Assembly: GCA_028023455.1 (NCBI GenBank)
Contig: JAQFVV010006255.1
Span: 4,032,001-4,096,000, forward strand
DNA: 64,000 nt
Direction: 5' to 3'
Source: Epiperipatus broadwayi
Taxonomy: Eukaryota; Onychophora; Udeonychophora; Euonychophora; Peripatidae
Shown here in pieces: positions 10,060-23,173 of the stretch. Position 1 is the first letter of the stretch. Each line of letters opens with the position of its first letter. The translations under genes and the position numbers were made by a program. The notes beneath the pieces are model-generated. The model saw nothing but the letters and a program-made list of their open reading frames with translations, did no database searches and was not told the DNA's origin.

Positions 10060-11540
10060 ACAAGGTGGATGAAAAGTTAAAATTTATAGTAGAATGGGAA
10101 AAGGAGAATAAATTAGCATATTTAGATATATTAATAAGGAAAGAATATGTTAAGGGAAGATGTGAATTGGAGACAGAAATGTATAGAAAAATAGGTAATA
10201 ATAATATTGTGAATTGGAGTCTATATTGATAATAAGTATAAAATTAATTCTACAAATTCAAGGATGCATAGGGCTATTAGTTATTGTAATAATACAGAAG
10301 ATTATGATAAGGAGGTAGAAAGGATAGTTGAAAATTTTAAGGATAGTGATTTTCCAGAAGAAGTGTTAAGAAAGAATATAGAAAAAATAGAAAAGTAATT
10401 TAAAGAGGAAGAAAAAGAAGGTAGAGAAGTTGTAAGGAAGAAAGATAATAGGAAAAGTATATAGGAATTGAAACTAATGATAATAGAGTAGTTAATGGAA
10501 TAAATAGAATTATTAGAACAATTAATAAAACTTTTAAGAATACTACAAGGTATAGAATAGTGAATAAAAAGAGAAAGAATGTGATGGACATATTAGATAA
10601 TAAATATATTAATGAGGAGAGAAGAAATATTAATGGGGTATATGAAATACAATGTAAAATATGTAAAGATAAAAGAATTAAAAATAAGTATGTGGGCAAA
10701 ACAAAAAATTCTATATATACTAGGTTGGTATAGCATAAATATGATAAAAGGTCACCAATATGGAAACAGGTCATAATATTGGGAAAGAGAGCATTATAAT
10801 GATTAGTTATACAGATAAAATAAGGGATAGAAAAATAAAAAAAGCAATATTTATAAAAAAAATTAAACCAAATCTTAATAAAAATGGGGGAGGGGTAAAA
10901 GCAATAATAGCATAAAAGGAAATAATAGTATAAAAGAAAAAGAAAGTTTTTTTGGGTGTGATAGAAATAGTAAAAAATATTAAGTTATAAAAATAGTTAA
11001 TAGAGGGAGCTGTAGGATAGAATATGAAAGAGAGGTTAAAAGGGAAGTTGAATTACTAGAGTAAGATGGAGGATAGAGAAAGTTGAAAGAATAGAATAAG
11101 GTAAGAAAATTTTATATGGAATAATTAAGAAGGTAAAATGATGGAAATAAGTATTTAGTTAGAATAAAAGATAAAGAAAGATTATATTGATAGTGATTAA
11201 AAAAAAATTTTTTTTGGAGTAGTGTAATTAAAATTACTTTATAATGTAAATATTATATGTATTAAAGTTATATGTATAGGTATATGTTATAAAGAAAGAG
11301 GATAAAAAGATTTTAAAAGAATATAAAATAGGATGGTAAATATGTTAATGATATTATATGAATTGAAAAGGTTAGGAAATATTTTAAAAAATTTTAAAAA
11401 ATTTAAAAGTTTGATAGCAATTTACTAATTTTATATAAAATAATGTATTTTAATGGTTGTATTTTTATGTGTGTTCAAATTTTGTAGATCTGATGAAAAC
11501 TGTATGGTACAGTCGAAACTGTAATCAATGATAAAAGTTT
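10060..11540 (+). mobile_element. Decayed Penelope-like element, family 1
   Basis: Plus strand, purine-rich coding strand with many stops. At 10086-10145 IVEWEKENKLAYLDILIRKE matches the segment after the polymerase YxDD motif in PLE reverse transcriptases (E-x-E ... FLD-I). At about 10632-10730 INGVYEIQCKICKD then KYVGKTKNSIYTRL is the GIY-YIG nuclease signature with its paired Cys. RKIKKAIFIKK and PNLNKNGG near 10820-10890 fit the end of the nuclease domain. The 3' region runs to a hammerhead-like hairpin at 11490-11519. The minus-strand reading frame at 10400-10774 is an antisense shadow. Confidence 0.65.
11490..11519 (+). ncRNA. Hammerhead-like hairpin in PLE 3' region
   Basis: CTGATGA (11490-11496), AA, a perfect six-pair hairpin ACTGTA-TGG-TACAGT (11499-11513), then CGAAAC (11514-11519). 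This is the core and stem II of a hammerhead in the same orientation as the upstream PLE. Hammerheads in PLEs are established knowledge. Stem I is only GAT/ATC and the cleavage triplet is unclear (possibly GTA), so an active ribozyme is not demonstrated. Confidence 0.5.
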
Positions 11541-11816
11541 TTTTTTCTGAAAAGTGAAATGTGTAAGATTTTTGAAATTCAATATTCATGAATTATCCTA
11601 AATATTTCTTTATTACAACTAGTAATAGAAAAAAGCAAATTTAATTATTTACCTCTGCTTGTTTTAATCAAGGATATACAAATAACAGTCCCCCAAAAAA
11701 TGACTAGCTGAGCCCAGATTGTTATATTAAAAGTTAGTATGTGAAAATGATTTAAAATGCAGACTTTGAAATGCTGCTATGGTCCAATAAATATAATAAT
11801 TTATTTGTAATTGAAA

Positions 11817-11818
<2 letters not shown>

Positions 11819-11858
<40 letters not shown>
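11819..11858. repeat. (AT)n microsatellite
   Basis: About forty bases of uninterrupted AT dinucleotides. Confidence 0.95.
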
Positions 11859-11861
<3 letters not shown>

Positions 11862-12991
11862 TATTAAGGAGGTATAAGATTTGGATCAATTAGGTGATGG
11901 GGCCTTTTTTTTTTTTAGGAAAGCTTGTATCTGAAACAATAAATTATAGGCTAATACTTTGGTGCAACAAAACCCTAAGAATGATTTATACATTATGATT
12001 TTGTTGTTCATGTGTTTTTCTTATTATATTTTAATTTATTTTGTATAAGTTTTCTGTGTTTTTTTTAGTTTTATAATTTTTCATTTTTGTGTACAATATT
12101 TAAAAATAATTTCATTTCCCTACTACATATAGTTCTTTGTTAAGTAGGTCATTTTAAACAAGTAGGTAAAAGACTTTTTAATAAATAACCCATTGCTGCA
12201 TAAAAATCATTTTAAAAGCTCACATAAAGTAACAGTAAAAAAGAAGACAGCATGTTCACCAACTAATCAAATGCAGGATGTGAAAGTTAACCTTACATCT
12301 AAGGATAGATAATAAATATTGGGTAGTTAGCTAGGCAGATATGATTCAGCTACCTGAGAAAAAAATCCTAAACCTCTTGAAAAGAATTTCATTTCACTTG
12401 ATTTGAATGCCAAGTCATAAGCATGGCAAACAGATATCTGCATTTTTACTATGAAGCCTTATTAAATACTAATAGCCTATTAAATAATTTTAAATTGTGC
12501 AATTTTTAATATTTATCGTATATGCTGAAATTAATCAGCTCTGTCATACTATCCTTGACTGTTTCATTCAAGCATAAATTAGGAATAAGAAAGTATGAAT
12601 AAATCTCTAGTATGACAAGGCATAATTTTAATACTTTATTATTTACAAGTGAGTGTGTTCAGATATAAACTTGTCCTTAAAATATTAGATAGAAATAGAC
12701 TGAAGAAGGAGTAATGCTCAATTATTAGAAAACTAAGAGCCAAAGTTCTGACTAAAAAACTGTCTATTTTGATTATGCTAAAAATATTGAAGTTTGGTAA
12801 ACAGATGGAAAAAAAATATGAAAATCTATTTACACGATGATAAAGTGGTATATTGAACATGACCAAAATGCATCTACAAGATTTTCACTATATTATGAAA
12901 AGTAGAGAAACAGAATGGAACTTAAAACAAAATTCAATAAGTTAGCAAGTTTTTTGTTAAGTTAAAAGAAATTAGTTCATGATAAGGCTTG
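11859..12991. other. AT-rich stretch, nothing recognised
   Basis: No repeat, RNA or credible reading frame. The 75-codon minus-strand frame at 12639-12866 has no recognisable motif. Confidence 0.5.
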
Positions 12992-13395
12992 CATATCTAA
13001 TTATTGCATTTTTGAATGTTCTCAAACTTATTTAAAAACAGAAAGTTATTAATATATTGGAAATAGAACTTTTCAGCAGATTTTTTTTTTTAATTAAGGA
13101 AAATACACATACAATTACAATATAAATCTTGTTGGTATACATTTGTTTGGATTTGTTACACATATCATAACAATCATTAGTAACTAATTTTCCATATCTA
13201 ATTATTGCATTTTTGAATGTTCTCAAACTTATTTAAAAACAGAAAGTTATTAATATATTGGAAATAGAACTTTTCAGCAGATTTTTTTTTTTAATTAAGG
13301 AAAATACACATACAATTACAATATAAATCTTGTTGGTATACATTTGTTTGGATTTGTTACACATATCATAACAATCATTAGTAACTAATTTTCCA
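12992..13395. repeat. Tandem duplication, two 201-bp units
   Basis: The segment from CATATCTAATTATTGC at 12992 is repeated from 13193 with period 201. Both copies read the same to my eye, including an 11-base T run, and the second ends at 13395 in ACTAATTTTCCA. No coding content. Identity suggests a very recent duplication or an assembly artefact. Confidence 0.9.
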
Positions 13396-13682
13396 AATTA
13401 GAAAATATACCCATTTGATACATTAGTTATTATTGTGACAAATTAATGTCATGATCAGAGCAAGAAGCTCATCACTCAAACTTAGTCTCTAATTATTGTG
13501 TACTAGTTTTATATCAGAACAACTGGCTCTTCATTTAGTGACTTAGCCTGTGATCAGTGTGCAGTTCATATTTTGATTGATAGTGATCATTTGTCATTCT
13601 CCATCTAACTGAACCATTTTTTAATCTTGAATACATTTTTAATTAGCATGCCTGAGGATTGGCTCTTCATCCAGTGACCTAA

Positions 13683-13890
13683 GTTGCCCCCAAGTATCCC
13701 CGAAGAGCTTTTCCGGCGTTAATAAGCGATCCCTAAACATAGTCCTACGAATAAATTTTTTACATACCTTTCATAGTTCTTTACTTCCTCGTTTAAAAAC
13801 GAAATAATTCCTCGTTAACCACACGGCATGAAGCAGGAACATTCCCATTCTATTGCAGCAAAGACACCACTCTTTATAGCATCCCTGATT
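13683..13890 (-). pseudogene. 3' end of LINE ORF2, relative of the 4790-9560 element
   Basis: The minus strand from about 13890 reads DAIKSGVFAAI, and near 13745-13690 RDRLLTPEKLFGDTWGQL. These match NAIHNGFFSII and KRDQLLASSKVFADTW at the C-terminus of the intact LINE. Frameshifts separate the pieces. The segment keeps several CpG sites, unusual in this window, which may reflect a young or divergent subfamily. Confidence 0.65.
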
Positions 13891-13999
13891 CTTAGAATTT
13901 TCATGTTATCTGGTAGTACTCTAGTTATGTTTTAAAACAAATAATTTGATAAATGGTTTAAAGAATAGTAGCTTTCTTTAGTTACAATAATAAGTTATG

Positions 14000-14110
14000 T
14001 AAGTAGAGGGATATGAACTCAGAATTTTTGTCTATTAATCTTCCATTCTATTTGAAGCAATTAATATACACATGTATAAGAAGCATTCGGTATAAGCAAA
14101 TTACATGCAG
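14000..14110 (-). repeat. tRNA-related short repeat (B-box module)
   Basis: The reverse strand reads CTGAGTTCATATCCCTCTAC, resembling a tRNA B box. The same module occurs at 26369, 45271, 62716 and 63180, always after a short A-rich stretch. It looks like the tail of a tRNA-derived SINE; no full tRNA fold is visible here. Confidence 0.4.
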
Positions 14111-16239
14111 CCTTAAAATAATAAGTTATATAAATTATATATACAGTATATTTTGTAAAGCATTTATGTTTTTTAAAAAAACAACAACATTTAATTCATT
14201 TGTAAAACATCTTTTTGACAAGACAATACAAAATCATTTAAGAAAAAAAACAAATAGTTGTCATCTAATTACAATTATCAGTTCAAGATCTTTCTTTCAC
14301 GTAGCATCTCAACTGATAGTTCAGGAGTTAAAGAAGGTATTAATATTAAAGATAAGCACTTTTTTTTTTGATAAGAGAGGGTGAGTTATAATGTTGTATT
14401 ATTAATATACCTACCATATTTTGATAATTATTTCAAAATATATATATTTTTTAAAAATTTCCAATTTGAAATAATACTTTTTTAAAAAAAATTACTAAAT
14501 AACAATAAATGATTGTTATATCACTTTTCATAGATATCTTTTATTTTAAAAGCAAATGGTAAAACAAGTATAGCTCTCATCTATTTATAATCTGCTTGCT
14601 TTAAAGGAAGGTATAAAAAAAAGCAATCAAGGCTGAAAACAGTTATGTTTGTGTGTGTTTTCCAAAATCACAAGGTATTTATTTTCGTTTGCAACAATGA
14701 TTGAGGTCACTGTTAGGGTCAGTTCTGATGATTGAGTCCTGCAAAAGTCTTTACAGACCTACTAACACTGCCATTGCGTCTGCCAATCAGCATCAAATAA
14801 TTGAATATTCTTTCTGATTGCATTCTTTTAATTTATGCTTGGATAAGCTTCAGTGATATGTGAACAGATTAGGATCTAAGAAAAGACATTTCAAATCCAT
14901 TTTATACTTTTTCACACATTAGTTTCCATGACAATAAAAGAAAAATTAGTTTTCGTTTTTAAAACCACAATTTTATTATATCTTTCTCTCCCTTTTTTAT
15001 AATGATTTTCATTAAGTTTTTTTTTTTTTCGTAGCTGTTGAATCTGTAAAATATACATCATTCACACATTGCAGTAAAATTTCCTAAAAGAAAGCACAAT
15101 ATTTATTTAGCATATACAAAATATATTCAAACTCACAAATTTATATATACATAACACATAATCCCTGCAGAGCCCTCTATTCCTTTCTAGACAATAAAAG
15201 TATGGATGATATAATATGAGAATTTCCACTCGCAATTCATATATATATATTTCATATAGAAGTAAATCAGACAATGTGCCTAGTGGCTCAAATTAAGAGA
15301 ATACACACAAATTTATTACAATAGCATCATTTATATTTTTTATAGTTTTTCAAATAATTTTGTTTTCTTTTCATTTACTTCTATATTTCAAATGATTATA
15401 AAAATATTTAGAAAAACTGATATAAAATTTATAGTACTTATGAGTTTTCCTGTAAGCCAAGTTGGCAGACTGCATTTGTGATAAATATGCAGTTTCGAGG
15501 GTCTATAATCTAACGAAGATGCTTTAGTTTTTTAATTAAAACCAAATTAATAAATCGATTGTTAAATTAAAAAAAGGGAATAAATTCCGATAAATTTCAT
15601 CAAGAAGCTTTATTTCAATTTTTTTTTTTTTTTACTTATATTATAATGTGGGAAATGATAAGTTGCTTTTAACATTGTCATACTTTGGAATTTGGTTCAA
15701 TTCAGCATGTTTCTTTTTGTCTGCAGTTTTTTTCAGCAAATTGTTATAATGATAAAAATTTGGGACTTTCCTGTCATAGAACATGATGCAGTGGATTATT
15801 TCTACAAATAAGGAATACTGACCTCTGAAAAATATGCATTAATGGTCTGATTGTATGCCACAGAAGTAAATAAAGTGTAAATATTGTATTTATATATTTT
15901 TTTCAATTTTCTGTTAAGTTAATCCAAAAAAAAAGAAGGAAAAGAAACTATAAACATTGCAATTAATATTCAAAATTGCTATTTACATCTTCACAGTAAT
16001 TTCAACTTTTACTCTACAAACCTTAGAAAAGAAATGCCTACAAAGCACCTTAATGACATATCAACAGTAACTTTGTATAATTTATTCCTTAATATATAAC
16101 ATTCTACAAAATTTATTTTATTACTTTTGAAATTTCTTGGATAAATGGAAAAAAAAATTGCTAAATGAAGCAAAAAAGAGAGAGGAACTGATAAAAAAAT
16201 TAATAGTATTTTCATAAAATAAATGTGATGTAGTTAGTA
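14111..16239. other. AT-rich stretch, nothing recognised
   Basis: Contains T-rich runs and two reading frames without motifs (14013-14384 plus, overlapping the left edge, and 16009-16215 minus). Neither has coding-like composition. A slightly GC-richer piece at 14640-14870 matches nothing else here. Confidence 0.5.
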
Positions 16240-17270
16240 TTGTATGAAAGGAAGTGGTAGTAGCAGGATTAATGTATGGTAATGATGCATTAGGTGTTTG
16301 TAAAACGATGTTAGATTACTTAGAAAAAGTACAAAGAGAAGTAGGAAAACATGCATTAGATGCATATGTGTGATTGGCAAAGGAAGCAGTTTAGGCAGAA
16401 ATGAGATGGTCAAGTTTTTATATGAGAGATGTAAAAAGAAAAATGAAAATATTCAGTAGATTGTAATTTACAGATAATAAGAATAACCAAAATAGTATTT
16501 AATTGGGTTATGAGTAAAGGATAGGCAAGAAGATGGGTGAGAAATATAGTACTGTATGCTGAAGATTTGGATAAAGACTTATGTCAGTATATTTTTACAA
16601 AAGGTGAGTTGATTGTGTTAGAATTGTTGAGTGTTGGGATAGAAGAATAGATGCATTAATAAAAAAAATAGGAAATTGAAAAGATGGAAAACTAATATGG
16701 AGAGTAAAAAGAATTTAAATATATATTCAAGTAAACAGAATATTTGGTACAAGTTAATTTATGATAATAACAAGAAAAGTAGTTTACTGTTTAAGGCTCG
16801 AACAGGATCATTTGCAACAAGGGAATATACATGTAAATGGAGAAAAGGTGATTTAGTCTGTAAGGAAGACATAAAAATATTAGGCATCTGTTGAGTATAA
16901 ATGCTTACAAGCAGTTAATTGAGTGTAAATGCTTACAAGAAAAAGGGTGCAAATAATGAAGCTGTGGGAATAAATATAAATAAAAATCATTATACAGAAA
17001 GTGACTTCTTGAGTTTTTATGATCGATTTGGAAAAAATAAGGGGGATTTAGATATAAAAACCATAGAGTGGTCAAAGACAATGTTGTAGAAATGGGATGA
17101 AGCAGGATAGAGAAGAATATGGGAAAAACTTAGGATGGTGAATAGAAAGGGAAGATAAGGTGGCTAACATGTTTCTCTGGGCATAGTGGCTGAAAGATTC
17201 CTGACTTCAAAAAAGGAGAAGTCACAGTCCATAAGATCACATCTCATCAAGCTGATCATTGTAATATATT
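16240..17270 (+). mobile_element. LINE remnant, third family, C-terminal part and 3' end
   Basis: Plus-strand fragments: VVVAGLMYGNDALG (the PxxMYG-type motif after the polymerase), KVQREVGKHALDA and EMRWSSFYMRD, all typical of LINE thumb regions, then LFKARTGSFATREYTCKW at about 16780-16840, which resembles the start of a C-terminal finger. Stops interrupt it. The 3' part (17055-17250) is repeated at 33290-33480, which confirms a dispersed family. Clade not determined. Confidence 0.6.
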
Positions 17271-17950
17271 TTGAAATTTTTAATAAAGAAATTCCTTATA
17301 AGAATAATATTTATTTAACTTTCTGTTTTAATAAACATAAATTTAAAAAATATTTTTATCAAATGGTTAAGATTTATGCTTCCCTAGACATTTAACTTTA
17401 TTCTTAATCTCTTCCTATTCTTAATTACAATAATTGTTATTTTCTGGCAAACATTCTCATAATAACCCTGTATAGTGAACAAATTTAATATTTTATTTGT
17501 AATTTTCTTTCACTAAATACTACCTATTTTTATTTCTTTCTCTTCTCAATTCACATTACATTTACTTTCTACTGTTTATACTTTCGATATATATTTTTTC
17601 TATCATTATTTTAATAATCATCTAAACTACTAACTTGAGACTGTGGGGTTGTTTGTTTTTTACTTTTAATCTTTCATATCTACAATTTATTTAATAATTA
17701 ACTTTAATTATGTTAATTAATTATCAATTTAAATTAAAAACGAACTGTTGCTTTTAAATTGTAAGACTGTTAAAGATTTTTATAGATTCTATGGTCAATA
17801 TAAGATACTTGATCGAATCACCTGAACTCTATCTTGAGACAGTCTAATTCTTTTGAAAAGTATATAATTCTTGGAACAAATAATAAATGAGAAAAAGAAA
17901 AGAATGACATCTTGCAATAATTAATGTAGCTTTGAACATCATAAAAATCA
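17271..17950. other. AT-rich stretch, nothing recognised
   Basis: Short T-rich and A-rich segments only; no coding signal or repeat match found. Confidence 0.5.
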
Positions 17951-17957
17951 GATTAGA

Positions 17958-18070
17958 TCGTTCATTAGTAATAGTTGTAACAGTACCAACAGTTATAGTA
18001 GTAATAGTAGCAATAATAGCAGTAGTACTAGCAGCCATAGTAGTAGTTGTAGTAATAATAATAGTAATTC
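17958..18070. repeat. Degenerate trinucleotide repeat (AGT/AAT)n
   Basis: Imperfect trinucleotide tract (AGTAGTAATAGTAGCAATAA and similar). It abuts the 3' end of the minus-strand LINE that follows, so it is probably the element's 3' tail. Confidence 0.75.
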
Positions 18071-19334
18071 AATTCAATTTATTTAAATGAATGTATTACA
18101 CGGGCATACATAAAAAGTCTAATTACAGAACATTATACTAAGGGTAACAAAAAAAGTAAAAACAAAAACAGTATTATATATAAGAATACAAAAATATGTT
18201 AAATATCATATATATATATATATATATATTAAATGTTTTATTTCACTCATAGATAAATAATAATTGTCATCATAATGATAAAAGGCATTAAATAATCTTG
18301 AATGTTTAAAAAATGCACAATCTTTTAAATAATTAGTTCTAAATTTTGCAATGTAAAAATTTTACCTTGTTCCAAATGCATGTCAGGAACACTGTAAGAA
18401 TTAAACCAATACAGTTCACTAAGTTGATTTGTCCTTTAATTATTTTTGCAAGAAACAAAATATCATTAAGATTTCTTAATAGTTTAAAAAAAAACAGCAG
18501 CAAATTTTGCTCTATAATAATAATTTATCAATTATGTTTGTAGTGCATCCAATGTTCTACTATGAGAGTGAGTGTCAGAGTTCCAAAAAGCACTGCCATA
18601 GTTTAACATTGGAAATGCTAAAGACATAAAAAATATTCATAAGTTTCTATATTAAGGAATCTTATCCCACTATAGATGCAACCCACAACTTTAAATGTTT
18701 CAGAATATAAATATTGTACATGATTTGAAAATAATTTAAAATATAAAACAATACTTAAATCTTTATAATAATATGATTTGTTTTTCTTGAAAAAGTAATA
18801 TTTCTGTTTTATTCCCATTAATTTTCATATAAATGTTTGTGCGCTATAATTCAAATTTACTGACACAATTTCTAAGATAATTGTAATTCTTAGATGTTTT
18901 AATATATTTATAAATCTTAAAATCATTAACAAAGCATGAAATGCAGCAATCATATATAATGACAGAAATGGACCCAAAATAGATCCCTGGGGAACACCAG
19001 AGTAATAAACAGATTCACATTCCAAATATTTAACAAAATGTGGCACTTTATGCAAAAAATATACAAACCATTCTAATCATGATATAGTTAATCTTAGATA
19101 ATTTAACTTATTAATAAGTATAGAAATGCCTTAGACAAATTGTTATAACAAAACTGTAACAACATTTTGATTATTAAACACATCAGTAAAATGCATCATG
19201 TTTGTAATAATGGATCTGTTCATCAGAACCTCAAACTGAAATTCTGGGTAAAAACATTTCAGGTAAGAGTAAACAGAATCATATTCAAATAATTTAGCTG
19301 AAACCAATAATATTGAAACTGGTCTATTATTGTC

Positions 19335-19386
<52 letters not shown>

Positions 19387-20920
19387 GGAAATTAATCAGA
19401 CCAACCTGAAGATTAATTTCCTTCTATATAATTGAAAACAATTTAGTAAATTTCCATTTATTAGGAAAAAGTGATTTTTGGATAGAAAGATTAAAAATAA
19501 AAAAAAGTACATGAGCTAAAATATCCATGCAATCATTATAAATAAATGCAGATGTGCCATCAAAACCAACTGAAGATTTACTTTTTAATCTACAAAAGGC
19601 AGGTAACACTTGTTCATTAAATTTTACAAAGATAGAATATCATAATGATAGTAAAGCCAGAGCACACATGAATGATTACAAGATGAAATATTACTGGAAC
19701 AAAAAAACAATAGGCAAAACAATTAAATATTAATAAAAGAGGGTTAACACAACATCATTATTAAGTTTGAATTAGGATTCCAAATTCGATTTTTTATTTC
19801 TTTTTATAAATTTCCAAAAACTTTAAAATCCCAATATATATTGCCTTCCATTCCTTAGTAATTATTAAAATTCACTCTTTGTCTAACCTTGAAAATAGAT
19901 TTAAGATTAAAAAAAAAAACTCATTACAATATAATGGGAATTTGTTCAGTTAAACAATTTACATTATTTATTTTTAACTTCATTGTTTGTATAATTTTAT
20001 TAGAAAACCAGGCAGGAAAATTATTCATTCAATTCACTTTCAAAAGAACAATTTTAGATACTATCAAATTAATTATATCATCAATTTTCATAAAGCAGTA
20101 TCTGGATCCAAACAATTATATACTTCATTCCAAATACAAAATACCAAAATAGTCTACCTTTTTAAAATCTTTAACTGATAACTGAAAAAAAAGCATTTTT
20201 CATTCAAAGCAACAGAAATATAGAATTCAAGAGAGGGGGAGGGCAGAAAATCAGATTTAACAAACGTGAAGTATCTAGCACACTCTAATAGTCCTAAAAC
20301 TAGTTATGAGATTAAGAACTTATTAAACTATTGACATAGACATTGTTCTATATTAGATTCATACAATTCGTAAAGCCATTTAATCCTAAATACTTAAAAC
20401 CGGTACTAGAAGAAGTATTTAAAAATACAAACGGCAAGTAAAATCAGCAATTAATAAAATGTCAATATAGTAATCCAACAATAATGATTCAATACTATTT
20501 AAGAGTTTATCAAATTGATCAATAAATATTGCAGATCTTATATACACATTTCCTCCAAAAAACTTAACATTAATTTTAGTAAAATTTCAATCCATATGTA
20601 TTCATTATCTGACTCCAAATAACTCAATCTTTTAAAACAAATATTTATTTTTAATGCAATTAAAACTATACCACCTCTTAGTAAATTAAATAATGACCTA
20701 CCGTTACTGATTACTGTACATCCATTATCAAACAGAGGTTCGTTATGATATTCATCATTCAACCATGTTTCAGTTAGAAAAATTATATCATCATTTTCTG
20801 TTATTAACTTTTCTTTAATTTCTACTGCCTTTATATGATAGTTCCTGGCATTATCAGCCTGGGAAACAGTTAATGCTCTACCCAACATATCAATGTGATC
20901 TCTATATGTCATTACAATGT
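18070..20920 (-). mobile_element. Jockey/CR1-like LINE remnant
   Basis: Minus strand, in order. The endonuclease is at 20912-20538 (DDIIFLTETWLNDEY, RGGIVLIALK). The polymerase fingers are at 19609-19424 (KSSVGFDGTSAFIYNDCMDI, then FNLSIQKSLFPNKWK). The palm is at 19055-18825 (GVPQGSILGPFL). Following the palm across a frameshift, MNYGSAFWNSDTHS-type fragments appear near 18560. The 3' end near 18070 borders a trinucleotide tract. Much of the element between these islands is eroded, and a microsatellite lies inside it at 19336-19382. Clade call is tentative. Confidence 0.68.
19336..19382. repeat. (AT)n(GT)n compound microsatellite
   Basis: AT dinucleotides switching to GT dinucleotides. The same compound type occurs at 40540, 46239 and 57803. 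Confidence 0.95.
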
Positions 20921-22229
20921 TGAAGTTGTTATTAAAGTTTGAACATAGTTTAACTGTAATTTAATTAAAGCTTCATTTGTACTAGTACAAAGCAGACAGA
21001 GCTTTTAATCAAACTCATTTCAGTTTGATAGAAAAAATATTTCTTCTTAATATACTTCTGTCATAACTGACAACTACAATAGTCTAGAAATTGCCATCAA
21101 ACTGCAACACAGTTTTTATTCAAACACTATTGCAACATTCACTTTGATATTAAAATTAGAATGTAATTCTATAATAATTTAATTATAATCTCCTTTGTAT
21201 TGGTTTATTGTTAATAGACAAAATAGAATTTTTAATCACACTGTTTCAAATAGACATTTAAATATATAAGTAATTAATTAAACACTACATATTTTAAGTA
21301 AATATGGCAATCATGTTTAAATAAATTACACTGCTATATGTAGTGGAATATCAAAAATTTTCCAGTATGTTTATGACATTGAGTACAATTGAAAACATGT
21401 CCATAAAAGATGGATTGATTTTTTTCAAACATTGCTGCATGGAATTTTTTATTAGTCATTCACTAGACTAGAGATTATCCAATAAAAATCATAAAAAAAT
21501 TGCTTAAAGTTATTAGATATTTTATACATTTGTGTGATATTTAATTAATTATTTACAAATGTGCAATTTTTAATGTTACCCTTAAGGCAGAAGAATACAT
21601 AATTTAAACCAGCATTGAACAATTCTACTAAAATTTTATTAACTTTCTGAACAGTTCTAATTTAAATTCAATGATTTCTATCTTTACTATTTTATAAAAA
21701 AAATCATTCATAATAACAAAATATATATTTTTGATTAATTAATGCATAAAGATGAATTTATATAAATCATTTATTTATTTATTTTTTCAATCTTTTGACA
21801 ATATTTTTTCTTCAGTATTTTTTTATGATACAACAATTGTTTAATTCCATCAATTTAATTTTCCTATTCAAACTTTTTGATTATACCATAAACTGCATAC
21901 TATCTTCTTTGTTTTCAAGTGCTCCAATCTCTCAACATTTGTTTTTCAATGAATGCATAATTTTTCTAGCATATCTACCATCTACAGTATTTAACCATTT
22001 CCATTTTGTTCTCCATTACATTTATTATTTAGTTGGTAATGCAAAAGTATTTTTTTTATAATCTAGTTGTTTTAAAAACAATTTTTCTGAACAATTAATT
22101 CTGATTTACTAAATATTCTCTCACTAGTGATTATCTTTTTAATATATAATGATGATAGTAACAATAGTTCAAATAAGAAATGATTCAAACTTTCATATTA
22201 TCCCAAAATTTATAATATACTTAAATATA
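20921..22229. other. AT-rich stretch, nothing recognised
   Basis: The 88-codon reading frame at 21795-22061 is hydrophobic (Phe, Ile, Leu) as expected from T-rich DNA and has no motif. No other signal. Confidence 0.5.
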
Positions 22230-22570
22230 TATATATATATTGATGGTCAAATAGTAATAGTCTGGATAAATTAATAGGTAATTATAAATTAAGAGATGAC
22301 ATAAAATGCAAAAAAGAAATCATATATAAAATTAATTGTCCCCATTGCAATATTATTTACTATGGTCATAAAGGGAAACAGAGATAAGAGTAAAAAAAAC
22401 AACAGAACAATGCAATTAAATAAGTGAGATGATAAATCTGATTTATACATTCACTATTTAGCATATGGACATAAAATAGATTCTACAAAAATATTAAACC
22501 TTTAAATTACATTAAAGATCCAAAAAGAATACAAATATATAAAATATTTTATATTAAGCATAACTTAAAT
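22230..22570 (+). pseudogene. PLE GIY-YIG nuclease remnant
   Basis: At about 22322 the plus strand reads IYKINCPHCNIIYYGHKGKQ, the GIY-YIG core preceded by the Cys pair usual in PLEs. After frameshifts, an H-x-x-x-YGHKID pattern follows near 22440-22490, as in the second half of the domain. Too broken to be functional. Confidence 0.5.
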
Positions 22571-22753
22571 AATTATGTGAATATTTATAAAATTTCAATA
22601 AATTTAGTTAACAACTAGTCAATTAAAATGAATGGAAAATAATATAAGGTAGACTATATATATATATGTTCACTAGATGGCACTTACCACTAGCTCCAAA
22701 CAAGCTTTAATTATAAGTGCTGAAAGCGAAAGAATTCAAAATCTCTGTTAGAA

Positions 22754-22817
22754 AATCCTCATCCCCAGACCAATTGGTTTCAAGCTTATGGCTCACTTCA
22801 GTGAGGGGTTAGAATTT
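22754..22817 (-). ncRNA. Hammerhead ribozyme motif C-L1
   Basis: Minus strand: stem I CCTCA with TGGGG (one G-U), core CTGAAGT (22795-22801), stem II GAGC-CATAA-GCTT, GAAA (22778-22781), stem III CC-AATT-GG, cleavage triplet GTC (22768-22770). The only core change from CUGANGA is A9 to U, shared by this whole family. Position 9 is normally conserved, so activity may be reduced. Confidence 0.55.
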
Positions 22818-23173
22818 CAGAAACTAGATCTAAAATTCCAACTCAAACGTCAGCACTTATTTAATACATTACTATTAATTTGAAAACTTGAATTTTTCAG
22901 ACATGTAAATGTTTTCAAATCCAGCCTTGCAAACAAGACAGCTATATGGGTCTGAACTCAGTACAGCTTCACCATATATTAACAGCCACAAAGCAATATA
23001 ACATCACAAAAGCCTTCAAGGGTACACTTATAATAATTAATAAAACAAGACACAAATTGTGTAACTTGCTTTTAAGCTTGTACTAAAATGTTCACTAGAT
23101 GGAGCTTGCCACTAGCCCCAAACAAGCTTTAATTGTATGTAAGTGCCGAAAAAAAAGAATTCAATCTCTATTG

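Noticed and set aside
10400-10774. 124-codon hydrophobic minus-strand frame resembling a membrane protein
   Set aside because: It is antisense to a purine-rich decayed PLE coding strand; the Leu/Ile/Phe richness is a strand effect.
14013-14384. 123-codon plus-strand frame, the longest without an element match
   Set aside because: Ile/Lys/Ser/Phe-rich, as random AT-rich DNA would give, with no motif, and it begins inside a tRNA-related repeat.
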